Assembly (NCBI GenBank): GCA_028583415.1
Contig: CM053267.1
Location: 42,334,834 to 42,398,833, forward strand
DNA from: Protea cynaroides
Taxonomy: Eukaryota; Streptophyta; Magnoliopsida; Proteales; Proteaceae
Direction: 5' to 3'
Length of the DNA: 64,000 nucleotides
This document shows, one piece after another, positions 23,892 to 36,697 of this stretch. The translations under genes were made by a program, and so were the position numbers. The notes below the pieces were generated by a model, which was not told the origin of the DNA, did not search any database, and saw only the letters and a list, made by a program, of their open reading frames with translations. Every line of letters starts with the position of its first letter. The stretch's first letter is position 1.

Positions 23892-25921
23892 GCCCTGTCA
23901 AGGTTAGGTCAAACTTGCAGCCCTACATGACATACCCATGTCCTTTATATTGATTTCATTCTCTCGTGTGAAGTAATTTGGGCGTCTTGTGGTGCTTTAA
24001 TTTACATCTTGATGATTTTCGCCCGGGGGGAGGGAGGGGAGGGATTGGGGTTGGTCGAGTCAAGCCTAATCGTGCACTTAAACCTTCATTTGATAGAATA
24101 TAATTGATTCATTTTCTTAAATCTTTTTGCCTAAACCAACACGAATAGACAAGCCACATGATTAGTCAATATGGGCTCAAATCGTTTATCTTAATATTGA
24201 TAATTTAGCTAGAAACATCATTATCAAAGTCCTCTCAAGATAAGATTTTCCTTACTCATTGGATAAGCCACGTGTTAATGTTTCAAGTTCTATCTTCATT
24301 GTATGATTATAATTCTGAATAAGGTTTTTAATGTCTGTTTGGAGGTCGGTTTCAATTAATCTATTGAAACCCTATGCAAGTAATATCGACCTTTAGATTT
24401 GTCTTTGACAAAGTCCAAACCAAGTTATTTTAATTTGGTCAACCAAGATTAAAAACTATGATTCTATATCACCTTCATAAATCTAAAATTATAGGTTTAT
24501 TAAGTTATCCAATGTTGAGTTCAGAACACCTGTATATATACTTGTATCTTTTCTGGGATTCTATTACCGTCGATACGATATAAGACCCACTTTTAAATTA
24601 TGAAACGTACTAAACATGGATGATGATGGAATTTCATAAGGAATATGGGATGAACTATTCTCTCTAATATTGTTTATATATATCCTATCCATTCCATCCT
24701 AGTCTCATGGTTCCCAGATCTTAGGGAGCATTTATTTAGATCACTGATTACATGATTGAGAGTTGAAGATTATTATGAGGCTACGTAATTGCTTGTGATT
24801 GGTAGACGTAAACAAACAAGCCACCTTCGAATACAACCTTCCCCTCTTACCAAAAGAAAAAGAATACTACCTTCCCCTCAAATCAAATCAAACTAGGAAA
24901 GAATGAAAATGACTTTTTGTGATTATGATGATCAGGATGTTTTTATTTATTTGTTTATGATGATTCATGAATGCAACATGAATATGAGCTTGGAGTAGGG
25001 ACCATTCCTCTTGTTTGCCAACATTTATTGAGATAAGAGGACCCCATAACATCCAATTTTTCAAGCAATTGTAGCCCTTGTGGTTGTGATGAAGTAGAAG
25101 TTTCTAGGAAAGATTCGCGACAAATAAGAATGCTTAATAGGAAGCTTTAATTCTTCTCCTTATCTCATACCTCTCTGTATAGAAATTCTCTTCTGTGATA
25201 GATTCGGTTGTCAAAGTGATCCTACAGTTGGAATTCATTCAGCGTACATACCGATGTATTGGTATGCACGTAGAGTGAATTCCAAGTATTGAATCAATCA
25301 ATAGTTCTGATTACTGCAGGACAGGATTTGGATCCCACCTCTCTCTGATCTGCCTATGATTTCATGGTATTCATAAACTGAACAAATTAATGAAGCTTCG
25401 ATCTCTTGTTTGGTTCTTCATTGGTTTGCTAGAAAAAAAAGGCTTTCCCATCCATGGTCGATGGTTCAAAAATGTAATAGTAGTCTAAAATTGATTCATC
25501 GATTGATATGCTGATTCAATGAGAAATTGACAAGTAACTAATACATTATATATTAATATTAAAACAAAATCAAATCAGGATCAGTCATGTTCAAAATCAA
25601 TATGAATTGATTAATCAAATACTGATAATTAATTAAATTATGATCATGGTAGCAAAATTGAATTACCTCATTCAGGTTGAGCTCGGGATTGATAAGGTTC
25701 TTCTCTTCATGTCGTGGTCATGCCCTCTCTCTCTCAACTGGAGATTGACAGATGAAAGAAAGACAAGAAACAAGAGAGGCTATGAATGTTTGAGAGGAAC
25801 TTTGATTACGTAACGTTTCAAAAATCTACAACTAAGTTATCTCCGATTTCATATATTATGTTTAAGTTACCTAAATAAGAATAAATTTAATCAAAATATG
25901 ACAAAATTTCAATTTCTTTTT
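23892..25921. other. Intergenic region left of the transporter
   Basis: No coding region recognised. 25,430-25,650 contains degenerate ATTGATTCATCGATTGATA-type text related to the TCGGTA repeats. Confidence 0.3.
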
Positions 25922-26140
25922 ATGGTTGTGATCTGAAAGAAACTTAAACTTCATTTGTTTTCATATAACAAATGCAAAAAAAAAAAAAAAAAAAAAGTGT
26001 ACATTTATGGTGTTATGATCTGGAAGAAACCTGGCTGGGCTTCATTTGTTTTCATATAAAAAAAATGTTAAAAAAAATTTACATATATGATTATGATCTG
26101 AAAGAAGCCTGGCTTGAGCTTCATTTATTTTCATACACTT
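25922..26140 (+). repeat. Three tandem copies of a ~70-bp unit
   Basis: The core TGATCTG(G/A)AAGAA(A/G)C(C/T)T followed by CTTCATTTGTTTTCATA occurs at about 25,928, 26,017 and 26,095, with A-rich spacers (one a run of about 20 A). The array ends about 350 bp before the transporter ATG. Confidence 0.75.
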
Positions 26141-26485
26141 TATCATTGTGGGCCACAAACCCAAAATAAAAGAAATGAAAGGCCCATCTGTGGGGCCCAT
26201 TTCTTTCAATTTGGCACACGATGGATGGACCCTAAAATTAATGCAGAGTGGGCCCACCTACTGTTCACCATCAAGATCAAACTTGGACGGTCTTGATTCA
26301 TGATGGAACTGTAGCAGCCTAATACATGCATCATTTGCTTTTCTCCTCCAAAATGTCTGAACTTTATCCTTATGGCAGAAGTTTCAGACTTAGAAGTATC
26401 CTGCAATCATTGATTTCGTTCACATTCTTCCAAGTCAAACTCCATTCCTCTTTTCCTACGAACAAGATCCTTTCCTGCCAAAAAA
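26141..26485 (+). promoter_or_regulatory. Putative promoter and 5' leader of the dicarboxylate transporter
   Basis: GGGCC/GGCCC words recur near 26,150, 26,183, 26,197 and 26,250 (the last is the palindrome GTGGGCCCAC). Such TGGGCC elements are known in plant promoters as TCP-type site II motifs. No convincing TATA box was seen. The ATG at 26,486 sits in a favourable AAAAAATGG context. Confidence 0.35.
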
Positions 26486-29400
26486 ATGGACAGCAATAAA
26501 GAGTCTGGATCTACCTCCGACGACCTGAAAACCCCATTGTTACCGGTCCAATACCCAATAGAAATTTCGTCGCCAGACATCCAATGGTCTCTGAAATCTA
26601 TTCTCACAACCAACAATCTGTTCATACTCTTGGGACCCCTCTCCTGTGCAGCCATCACTCTCTTCGTGAAGCTCGATGGACCAAAGCCTGAAACAAGCAG
26701 GAACATGCTGGCGGTGCTGGCATGGGTGTTCCTCTGGTGGCTTACAGAGGCAGTTCCGGTTCCTATCACTTCCTTGTCCCCTCTCTTCCTCTTCCCACTC
26801 TTTAGGATTGCTTCCGCCGATGATGTCGCTCAGACTTACATGGACGATGTCATCGCTCTGGTTCTCGGCAGCTTCATTCTTGCTCTCGCCGTCGAACACT
26901 ATAACATCCACCGACGTCTCGCTTTGAATGTAATCTAATGAAGCTGAAATCTCCCCATCCATGACCTAAAATTTTAATTTTTTTATTTTAAATTTCCCCC
27001 CCTTTCTTCCTACAGATAACGATGCTGTTCTGCGGAGAACCATTGAAGCCAGCTCTGTTGCTATTGGGAATATGTGGTACGAGTGCATTCGTGAGTATGT
27101 GGATGCACAATGTTGCAGCAGCGATGATGATGATGCCGGTGGCGACTGGGATTCTACAGCGGCTCCCCACGCATCCTGGGAGATCGATTGAAGTCAGCCG
27201 CTTCTGCAAAGCGGTGGTGCTTGGTGTTACCTACTCGGTAGCCATTGGAGGGATGAGCACATTAACTGGTACGGGTGTGAATCTGATATTGGTTGGAATG
27301 TGGAAGAGTTACTTCCCTGAAGCGGAGCCAATCAGTTACAGTACCTGGTTCTTCTTTGGATTTCCTCTGGCTTTGCTCATCTTCTTCGCTTTGTGGCTTA
27401 TACTCTGTTTCTTCTACTGTTCTTCTGGATCGGGGAATGCTCTTTCTTCTTATTTGGACAAGAGTCATCTGAGAAGAGAGCTTGAATTGCTAGGTAAGTA
27501 AGCTAATTGAATTTTAATTTAATTTGATCTGAACCTGCTGAAATTGTTACAGAGCATTCTGATTCAAATTATGAAATGGGTTTCTTTCATTTTTTGAATC
27601 TCTCTGTTGTCAAATCTCTGGTTTGATCTACTTTATGATTGTTAACATTTGAAGGAATAATGTGTGACCAGGTCCAATGGCTTTTGCGGAGAAGACGATA
27701 TTGGCTGTGTTTTCGGTACGTTCAAAAGTTTTTCTTAAAACTCATATTTGATTTGTTAATCAGTCCTTCCTCATTTTCCTGCAAAAGTTTTTCTGAAATC
27801 ATCCAGCTTCAAAAGTGCACAGATCTCCAATGCCGTTCACAAATTTCTGTAATTTGCCCTTCCATAAATCTTACGATTACCAGATAACATCTCCCCTAGA
27901 AATTGAAATCCAATCCAAAATTTTCACATATAGAGAAAAAGAAGATCATGGTTTAATTAAAAATTTTCAAATACTAATAAAATAAATTGATTAATATAAA
28001 TACCTAAAGAACAATCCAATACAAAAACGGATCAATGATGGTGTTTGACCACTTAATTTAACGTATTGCTAACACAGTGTGGATCTTACGTATCCATATA
28101 TTGGAAATTCCTAAATCATGTGACACATTAGTATAAATCAGGCAACCCTGTTGCTCTGCAATTTTTTTTTAATTTCAGCCTAATCGGATTATGTCTTCTG
28201 TCAATTTAAAACTCCAAAAATTATTTAAAATTTTATTTGTCAAGGATCTTCAAGTAACATAAATTGAATACGCCAGACAGCGATGGGCAACATTATTGCG
28301 GTCAAATGAGTCGGCCGGAAATAGAAGTTTTTTTTTTTTTTGGGTAGGTGGTCAGAAATAGTAGTTGTTTTGCATACATGATACAATCAATCATCTGGTT
28401 TCGATCAAAATCTATTGCGAATTGTTTTGGATTTGAACAGATTTCGACATGGATTCAAATCGTCTCCTTCCTGAAGTTCAGGGAGGAGGGAGACGTCCCC
28501 GTTGGATGGCCAACACGTGGTTCTCAAAAAAATCCGAGCCCTAAGTCTGAGCTGACACCTAGCCGACAGGGGGTGTTGACTCGAACGTGGGATTCGGATT
28601 TTCCCAAGAATTACATGTCGATCATCCAATAGGGGCGTCTCCCTCCTCCCTAAGGAGACGATTTGGATCCTTTCGACACTGGGTTTGAACCAAAGAAACT
28701 CCTAGAAATGGAAACAAGATCTGACAAGTTTTGATCTAGATCTAATCAAAACTGTCCTCGAAACTAAGATTTAATTCTTTACATAAAACTGATTGGCCCT
28801 TTTATGACATGATGGTTTTGAAATTCTTTGCTATTTGTCAAAACTTGATTTATTTTTTGGTTTTTTTCAAATTTCTATCACTATCGTATACTTATTTTAT
28901 ATTTAGTCAAGCTTCTATTCTGAATTTTCTTTTTTCGGATTCTCTGAAAAAAAAACAAATTTCCAACTCTCTTTTTTCCCTAATAATTTAAAATCCTTAA
29001 AATATTTTGGTCCTCTCCTTGCCCTTCCCCATCCATGCCGCTGACCCCATGCCCTCAACAAATTTTCCAACAAACAAAGGGGGCATATGGTAAAAATATT
29101 CAGAAGTAGTTAAAACCTTTCTTTATATTTCAAAGGCATTTCTGAATGCCAATTACAAAGTCGGAAGTATTAATTTTCCATTTCAAAAGTTCAAACTAAT
29201 ATATAGAAGGACTCTCACATATATAAGGCAACCAAGGTTCTAGTCTCTAAGCAATGTGAGACTATTCCCAACATTTCTCCTTGTGCTACCCTCTTTTAGG
29301 TGGCATACGTTTGGCATGTAGTTTTTTTGGGGCACTGTGCAGAGTGAACCTAGAGCTCTAATACCATGTTAAGAAATTTGAACTAGTAAGTGAAGGAACT

Positions 29401-30910
29401 CTCACATATATAGCCTAACCAACGTTTTAGTCTCTAAGGGTCTGTTTGATAAAACTTTTGCTCTGAATTATGGATTTCGGTTCAAAATTTGGATTCTACT
29501 TTAGGCTACTCCAAGATTATTTGAGAGTAAAAACATGTTTGATAACGCATTTTCTAAAGTAGATTTCGAAGTATCTTTAAAAAAGAAACATGTTTGATAA
29601 ACATTATCCCCCCAATCAAAATCTAGAAAAGTGATGATGACAATGGTGGGTGGTGGTGATGGTGGGTGGTTGCGGTGGAGGGTGGTGGTCGTGGTTGGTG
29701 GGTGGTAGGTGGTGGTGGGTGGTGGTGGTGATCAAGTGAGAGTCAAGTGAGAATCAGACTCTTTTTCTTCTCCCAACTTGTTGGAGCAAGTATTAGTTAC
29801 TCCAAAATTTTGGATTCTAAAGCTATTTTGAATCCGGTTCATTTTGTAGGAGCTCGAACTTAATCAAGTTTATCAAATGCGCTTCTATTCCAAAATGATT
29901 CCCTGAGAACTAGAATCCATAGAATTTAGAATCCAAAGTTTTATCAAAGAGGCCCTAAGCAATGTAAAACTATTCCCTATAAGAAAAAACTAATTATTAA
30001 TGATTGATTTCGAAAGGGTGGTCTGAGTTTTTTTTTTTTTTTGTTGCAGATCCTTATAGTTTTGTGGATGACAAGGAATATAACAGCTGACATTCCAGGA
30101 TGGGGTGCTCTCTTCAATGGACGCGCCGGTGATGGAACTGCTAGTGTAAGACCCATTCCCACAGTTTGTCCTGACCTCAGTTATTGAGTCTTTCAGCTGC
30201 TGAGATCCTTCTTTTGAGCAGTTAAATAGAGAAGTAACAAAGCATGTTTCTCATATATGCAGGTGATGATGGCAACCTTATTGTTCATAATTCCAAACAA
30301 GAAGCAACAGGGAGAGAAATTGATGGATTGGAACAAATGCAAGAAACTCCCCTGGAGTATGATCCTGTTACTCGGTGCTGGTTTCGCCATCGCCGATGGC
30401 GTTCAGAGGAGTGGCCTTGCCGATGTATTATCTGAAAGCCTAGATTTTTTGGAGGAGGTTCCTTACCTTGCCATTGCCCCAGTTGTGTGTCTAGTCAGTG
30501 GAACCATTACTGAATTCACATCGAACAATGCCACCACCACGCTTGTCATTCCACTCCTTGTTCAATTAGCAAAGACAATGCAGGTTCACCCGCTTCTACT
30601 TATGGTTCCAGGAGCAATTGGTGCCCAGTTTGCATTCTTTCTCCCAACTGCTACACCCTCCAATGCTGTAGGACTTGCAACCAAGCATATAGAGATCAAA
30701 GATATGATGAAGATTGGATTGCCACTTAAAATAGCTGGAATTACTGCTGTTTCCCTCATAATGCCTACATTAGGTGATGATTCTCTTATTTCTGATATGA
30801 TCAAATCACATAACTATCTCTATTAACTTATGATTCCAAACAGTTATCAAAAGATTAATGTGTTATCCAACTGGTGTGTATTCGCAGGTGCCTGTGTCTT
30901 TTGGAGATGA
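26486..30910 (+). CDS. tDT: Tonoplast dicarboxylate (malate) transporter, 6 exons
   Basis: Exons: 26,486-26,929; 27,016-27,493; 27,672-27,715; 30,050-30,145; 30,263-30,773; 30,888-30,910. All introns are GT-AG and phases agree, giving 531 residues, close to the about 540 of Arabidopsis AttDT. The protein belongs to the DASS/SLC13 family, whose plant tonoplast members move malate and other dicarboxylates into and out of the vacuole. Visible marks: an N-terminal DDLKTPLLP with a di-leucine (about residues 12-20), a conserved LTEAVPVPITSLSPLF stretch, SMWMHNVAAAMMMMPVATG and SNNATTTLVIPLL (the two substrate/sodium-site hairpin regions), and FFLPTATPSNAV near the end. About a dozen hydrophobic segments are apparent. 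The last exon adds only 7 codons after a split glycine. Intron 3 (2.3 kb) holds three mobile elements. Identity is confident; the terminal exon slightly less so. Confidence 0.92.
28451..28670. mobile_element. Palindromic foldback element, copy D (in transporter intron 3)
   Basis: 220 bp, with termini GGATTCAAATCGTCTCC and GGAGACGATTTGGATCC. Flanks TTTCGACAT (28,442-28,450) and TTTCGACAC (28,671-28,679) form the clearest 9-bp duplication of the family, with one mismatch. It is the same family as 11,868 and 51,474. Confidence 0.88.
29176..29976 (-). mobile_element. TRIM-type miniature LTR element, split by a Harbinger element
   Basis: Two LTR-like copies of about 95-110 bp share CTCACATATATA..GC..AACCAA(C/G)GTT(T/C)TAGTCTCTAAG. 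The right one is adjacent to the complement of a primer-binding site (AGCTCTAATACCA, 29,353-29,366), so the element lies on the minus strand. The interior is only about 95 bp and non-coding. The right LTR is interrupted by the insertion at 29,438-29,958. It lies in transporter intron 3. A related copy is at 41,765. Confidence 0.7.
29438..29955. mobile_element. PIF/Harbinger-type miniature element with GGT-rich core
   Basis: 518 bp. Termini GGGTCTGTTTGATAAAAC and GTTTTATCAAAGAGGCCC are flanked by TAA at 29,435-29,437 and 29,956-29,958. A GGTGGT-rich tract occupies 29,643-29,732. The interrupted sequence (TAGTCTCTAAGCAATG) can be read intact in the other LTR of the TRIM it landed in, which confirms both ends and the TAA duplication. 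Confidence 0.88.
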
Positions 30911-31328
30911 CTAATACAATACCTGGGTACCTTCCGTATTCTGGGTCCGGGGAGAACCACCAGTACCATACAAATCTCCATCAAAATGGAAGAAATTCTG
31001 TAGATGATCTCTGTTTCATAAAAACATTTGTGGGGATCAGAGAGCAGGCTTAAATGGAGTTGTTTAGCTTGGAACAGATAAGCATATTTTTTCACTGCAT
31101 TTGTTAAATGCTAATGGCTTACAGCTTCATATGTCCTTAATTAATACGATAGGATTTCATAATAAGATCGAAGGAATTCATCAAATGCTTCAGTTTTTAC
31201 AGCAACATTTAATTCATGCCTTTATAAGAAAGAAAGCAATTCATCAAATGCATCATTTTTTTTACAGAAACAATCCTGTTCGAATTGTCTATATGAATGC
31301 AATTAACCATCTCATCCCATCTCAATGA

Positions 31329-31370
<42 letters not shown>

Positions 31371-31765
31371 ATCTTTGGTTTTTGAACCAAGAAAACATCA
31401 GTTTGTTTTTATATTTTATTTTCAAAGAAAAAAATTAAGAAACCTTCAACTCCGTAACCATAATAAAACAGGGGATGATCCCTTTTCTCATCGTTTTTGA
31501 AATTGATAAATTTTGTTGTTTTCTTTTCTTCAAAGAATCAAACTCATTATTTCAATTTATGTTACTAAATTAGAGAAAAACCCAACGATACAAAAACTCG
31601 GGATGAGAGCAAAATGCTTGGTAAGTTGGTAGTGGTTCTGTTATGGTGATCTCAACCAATCACCTCGTTCGCCATCAACATTCGGTCCCCAAGAACAGTT
31701 ACAATACCCATCACGAGATAGATGTCCAACTCAATTCCCCAAGATCTGAGAGTTCATTATCTATC
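30911..31765. other. 3' flank of the transporter
   Basis: Probable 3' UTR followed by spacer. AATTCATCAAATGC occurs twice at about 31,176 and 31,239. A (CT)n tract of about 35 bp lies at 31,331-31,366. No gene recognised. Confidence 0.4.
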
Positions 31766-32049
31766 TTGGGATAAAATCTACAAACCTAAAGATGAAGGGG
31801 GTTAGGTGTAAAGAGAATCCACGACATGAATTTGGCTGGTATTATCAAGCAGATCTGGCTCATTGCTTCAAAAAAGAAGTCTTTGGATGAACTGGATCAC
31901 AACTTGCAACTGCAGAAATTCTTGGATGTAGAAGAAAACTATAAAGTATAAGCATCTGATTCAAGACAAAGTGTCCCACTCGATTGGTGATGGAAGAAAA
32001 AACAAAATTTGGTTGGATCCATGGCATAAGGATGGGATTCTTTGGCAGG
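31766..32049 (+). pseudogene. LINE ORF2 fragment, part 1
   Basis: The reading WDKIYKPKDEGGLGVKR, then DMNLAGIIKQIWLIASKKK and VSHSIGDGRKNKIWLDPWH, is the region after the reverse transcriptase core in plant L1-type LINEs. It is broken by frameshifts and by the copia insertion at 32,055. It resumes at 37,156. Confidence 0.7.
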
Positions 32050-32054
32050 TTTAC

Positions 32055-32510
32055 TGTTATATTATTGTGGCTTGAAATTAGGGTCTTTAATGGTTATTAT
32101 GGACCATATCATATCTTTTTTTTTAGTTAAAAAAAAAATAGAAAAATTGTGGGAAAATGATTCTCTATTCCCTTAATTATTTTTCTCCCATAAATATAAT
32201 TGTGGGAGAGGGAATAGTTAATGATTTTTTCTGATCTAGCCACAAAATGTAAGAGGAAGAGAGAAAATGAGAGCAACTAAGGTTCTTGTTTAATGTTGAA
32301 GCTAGTTGCAATCTTGTGTATTCGTGTCACTCTATAAGGTGCACTTTGTAATCTTCTTCTTCTTATTGATCTAGTGAAAATCTCTTCTCGTCCGTGGATG
32401 TAGATCACATTGATCGAACCACGTAAATTTCTCGTGTCTTTATTCTTTATTGTTTATTAGAATTTTCATACTGCCATTACCTGCGTTTTTCGGCTGTGTT
32501 TTTCGTAACA
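32055..32510 (+). repeat. 5' LTR of the copia element
   Basis: 456 bp, TG...CA bounded, aligned over its whole length with 36,713-37,155. It contains a TTGTGGGAGAGGGAATAG stretch and a CTTCTTCTTCTTATTGATC stretch shared by both LTRs. Confidence 0.92.
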
Positions 32511-32513
32511 AAT

Positions 32514-32525
32514 TGGTATCAGAGC
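32514..32525 (+). other. Primer-binding site
   Basis: TGGTATCAGAGC, complementary to the 3' end of initiator methionine tRNA, begins 3 bases after the 5' LTR. Confidence 0.9.
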
Positions 32526-32548
32526 TTTGATTCGATTTCAAGGGCTTT

Positions 32549-35500
32549 GTGTTTGTAATGACTTCCATGAAATTCTCGATGACTCCTTTTCACGGTCAAA
32601 ACAATTTTGGATTATGGAGAATAAAGATGAAAGCTTTGCTACGGCGTGAAAGTACGGTTAAGGCTCTTGACGGAAAGTACTCGGAGGATATGACTAAAGC
32701 TGAAATTGAAGAGATAGAAGAGAAGGCTCACAACGCCTTGCAATTGTCGCTTTCTAACAAGGTGCTTCGTGAAATTGCTGATGAAGAAACAGCGGCTGGA
32801 TTGTGGGCAAAGCTCGAAAGTCTCTACATGAAGAAATCTCTTACAATAAGGTTGTATTTGAAGCAACGTCTTTATACTCTAAAGATGAAAGAAGGTACGC
32901 CTATCCAGGACCACTTAGATGAATTTAATAAAATTATCATAGATATGAGAAATCTAGATATTAAACTTGAGGATGACGATCAAGCCCTTATTGTATTGTG
33001 TTCCTTACCTGACTCGTATGAAAATTTTGTTAACTCTATGTTGTATGGGAGAGAATCCAGAAGTTTAGAGGATGTGAAGGTCTATTTGAATTCTGCTGAG
33101 TTGAGAACAAAATTGAATGAAAAAAGTATTGAAAATCAAACTGACGGTTTGCTTGTTAGAGGCAGATCGAAGACCAAGGAGGGTGGTAAAGGTAAATCAA
33201 GTAATCGTTCTAAATCCAGATCGGGCTTGGATAAGAAGAATGTTGAGTGCTACTATTGTCACAAGAAAGGGCATTACAAGTCAGAATGAAGAAGAAAAAT
33301 CAGCAAGGTCAAGCTTTAGATTCTGCAAATGTGGCAAAGGCTAATAAAACCGATGTTGCTAAGAATGTTCTTGCCGTATGTCCCTTGGATGGCCGTTCTG
33401 ATAGGGAATGGATTTTGGATACAGGTGCGTCTTATCACATGTGCCCAAACAGAGATTGGTTCACCACCTACAAGGCTATCGAGGGTGCTTCAGTCTTGAT
33501 GGGAAACAACGTAGTTTGTAAGATAGTTGGTATTGGTACAGTTCGCATCAAGTGTCATGACGGGATAGTGAGGACTTTGACAGATGTGAGGCACATCCCA
33601 GACTTGAAGAAGAATCTTATTTCCTTGAGTACCTTAAACTCCATTGGGTGTTCCTACACAGGTGGAGGTGGAGCTCTTAAAGTTTCTAAGGGTTCATTGG
33701 TTGTGATGAAAGGTAACAAAGTAAACAACCTTTATGTTCTGCAGGGTAGTACTGTGACAGGTTCTGCAGATGTGTCATCATCTTCTGACTCTGACAAGGA
33801 CACAACTCACTTGTGGCATATGCGATTAGGCCACATGAGTGAAAGAGGTATGACTAATCTGAGTAAACGTGGTTTGCTCTGTGGTGATCATACGACATCA
33901 CTTGACTACTGTGGGCATTGTGTATTTGGGAAGCAAACCCGAGTCAGCTTCTCAACTAGCTCACATACGACAAAGGGCACACTTGATTACATTCATTCGG
34001 ATTTGTGGGGACTAGCTCAGGTTCCATCCAAAGGTGGTGCTCTCTATTTTTTGACATTTATTGATGATTATTCCATAAAGGTTTGGGTTCATTTTCTCAA
34101 GCGTAAAAGTGATGTGTTCGAAAATTTCAAGAATTGGAAAATTCTTGTAGAGAATCAAACCGGAAAGAAGATCAAACGTCTCAGAACAGATAATGGTCTA
34201 GAGTTTTGCAGTGGTGAGTTTAACAAATTCTGCACAAATTCAGGGATCGTACGACATCGCACGGTCAGACACACTCCTCAGCAGAATGGAGGGGCAAAGC
34301 GTATGAACAGGACCTTGATGGAGAGAGCTAGGTGTATGCTCTCTAACTCTGGATTGGAAAAGGATTTTTGGGCTAAAGCTATTAACACAGCTTGCTACTT
34401 GGTGAATCGTTTTCCTTCCACTGCCATTGAATGTAAGACTCCAAACGAGGTATGGTCAGATAAACCTAGTGACTATTCAAATTTAAAGGTATTTGGATGT
34501 CCTGCTTATTATCACGTTAAAGATGGTAAGCTTGAGCCTAGAGCTAAGAAAAGCATATTTGTTGGTTATGCTGATGGTGTTAAAGGATATTGTTTGTGGA
34601 GTTTAGAACCTGATTTCCCTAAGTTTATTATTAGTAGAGATGTTACTTTTAATGAAAAATATATGCTTGATCATGGGAAGGTTTCTGTTGAGTCTACAGG
34701 TAATGTAGAGAAGACTATGGATGAGGTGGAGCTTTAGGTGGAGCTTGAGAGAGAGATTTCTCAGAAGTCATCTCCAGATGTTACTTCTACACCTAAAGAT
34801 GAGCAACTTGATTCAGGTTCAGATGATGATGAGGTAAAATCTGAACAACCTTATTCGATAGCTAGTGGGAGGGAGAGGAGACAAATTAGACGTCCTCAGA
34901 GATATTCCTATGCTGAGTTAGTGGCATATGCTCTCACGGCAGCTGAAGAGATGGGTATTCAGGAGCCATCCACTTATTCTGAAGCTGTCTCCTGTGCTGA
35001 GTCTGGCCAGTGGACCATTGTTATGACAGAAGAACTTGAGTCTCTTTACAAAAATCAAACTTGGGACTTGGTGAAATTACCCAAAGGTAATAGGGTCATA
35101 GGAAGCAAATGGGTTTTCAAGAGGAAGGAAGGGATCCCAGGGGTTGAGGATGCTAGATACAAAGCACGGTTAGTAGCTAAGGGCTATAAGCAAAAGGAGG
35201 GAATTGACTATGATGAACTGTTTTCTCCAGTTGTAAAGGTGTTGTTTGCCATGATTGCTCTACATGATTTGGAGCTTGAGCAGCTTGATGTCAAGACTGC
35301 ATTTCTGCATGGTGAGCTTGAGGAGAAGATCTACATGTCTCAGGCAGAGGGATATTCCGTGAAAGGTAAAGAAGATCATGTTTGTAGATTGAAGAAATCT
35401 TTGTATGACCTGAAGCAATCTCCAAGACAGTGGTACAAGAGATTTGCCAGTTTTATGCTTAGTCACGGGTACTCGAGATGTACTTATGATAGTTGTGTGT

Positions 35501-36516
35501 ACTACATGGTGTTGGGAGATGGTTCTTTTGTATATCTTTTGTTATATGTAGATGACATGCTCATTGCTGCAAAGAACATGTCACATATTCAGGTTTTAAA
35601 GAGACAACTCAGTGATGAGTTTGAGATGAAAGATCTTGGTGCAGCGAAGAAGATCTTAGGGATGGAGATTCGGACAGATAGAAAAGTTGGAAAATTATAT
35701 CTCTCGCAAAAGAGTTATATTGAGAAGGTGCTTGAGCATTTTGGAATGAAAAAGGCCAAGCCCGTTGCTACTCCTTTGGCTTCCCACTTTAGGCTTTCAG
35801 TTCAAGACTCACCTCAAAGTGAAGTCGAGAAGAAGGAGATGTCTCGAATCCCGTACTCCAGTGCAGTTGGTAGCATTATGTATGCCATGGTTTGCACTCG
35901 TCCAGACATTGCACAAGCAGTCAGTGTAGTGAGCAGATACATGGCTCAGCCAGGGAAGGCACATTGGCAGGCAGTAAAGTGGATTCTTAGGTATCTCAGA
36001 GGTACTTCAGATTTGGGTTTAGTCTTTGATTGCAGTGCTTCGGGAACCTCAATTGTAGGTTTTGTAGATTCTGACTTTGCAAGTGATCTCGATAAAAGGA
36101 GATCTTTGACTGGTTATCTCTTTACGCTTTCTGGTTCAGCTATTAGTTGAAAATCAACCTTGCAGTCGACAGTGGCTTTGTCTACTACGAAGGCAGAGTA
36201 CATGGCAGCAGCACAAGCTGTAAAGGAGGCCATTTGGTTGAGGAATCTCGTGAGTGAGCTTGGGTTTCAGCAAGAAGCTAGTTCAGTTGTCTTTTGTGAC
36301 AATCAGAGTGCGATACATTTGACAAAAAACCAAGCACATCATGAGAGGACAAAACATATTGATGTCAGATATCATTTCATTCATGAAGCAGTTGCCGAAA
36401 AGAACATCACGGTAAAGAAGGTTAATACTACAGACAATCCAGCGGATATGTTGACTAAACCGGTTACGGCAATCAAGTTCAAGCATTGCTTGGATTTGGG
36501 TGGCATTCGCACTTAA
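32549..36516 (+). pseudogene. Copia Gag-Pol polyprotein, broken
   Basis: Gag runs 32,549-33,289 (FHGQNNFGLWRIKMKALL start, zinc knuckle CYYCHKKGH near its end). Pol reads in another frame from about 33,285, so a frameshift separates them. Protease DTGASYHM lies near 33,418. The integrase core shows HSDLWG, FIDDYS and RTDNG, but the expected catalytic glutamate in the QQNG..ER motif is lysine (GGAKRMN near 34,296). A TAG stop is at 34,735-34,737. Reverse transcriptase has LDVKTAFLHGELEE and YVDDML. A TGA at 36,148-36,150 replaces the expected tryptophan before RNase H (STTKAEYMAA, CDNQSAIHLTKNQ). At least four separate lesions make it inactive. Confidence 0.92.
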
Positions 36517-36697
36517 TTAGTAGCCCATGTTGGGGCATTGATGGCGAGAGGAGAGGTGTTCACTAGTTTCGGTTATGAAGTGAATAATTCTTTTTCACAT
36601 CTCTTGTTTCTTACACCGAGTTAGCTCACGTAAGCTTAGAGATATGTTTGAGACATTGTTCAATTTCTAGATGGTTTGAGGTTTTCAAGCCAAGGTG

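Noticed and set aside
26407..26962. Minus-strand frames of 120 and 140 codons over the transporter first exon
   Set aside because: They are antisense shadows of a well-supported coding exon.
31331..31366. (CT)n tract as a regulatory GAGA site
   Set aside because: It lies downstream of the transporter and far from any gene start. It is most simply a microsatellite.
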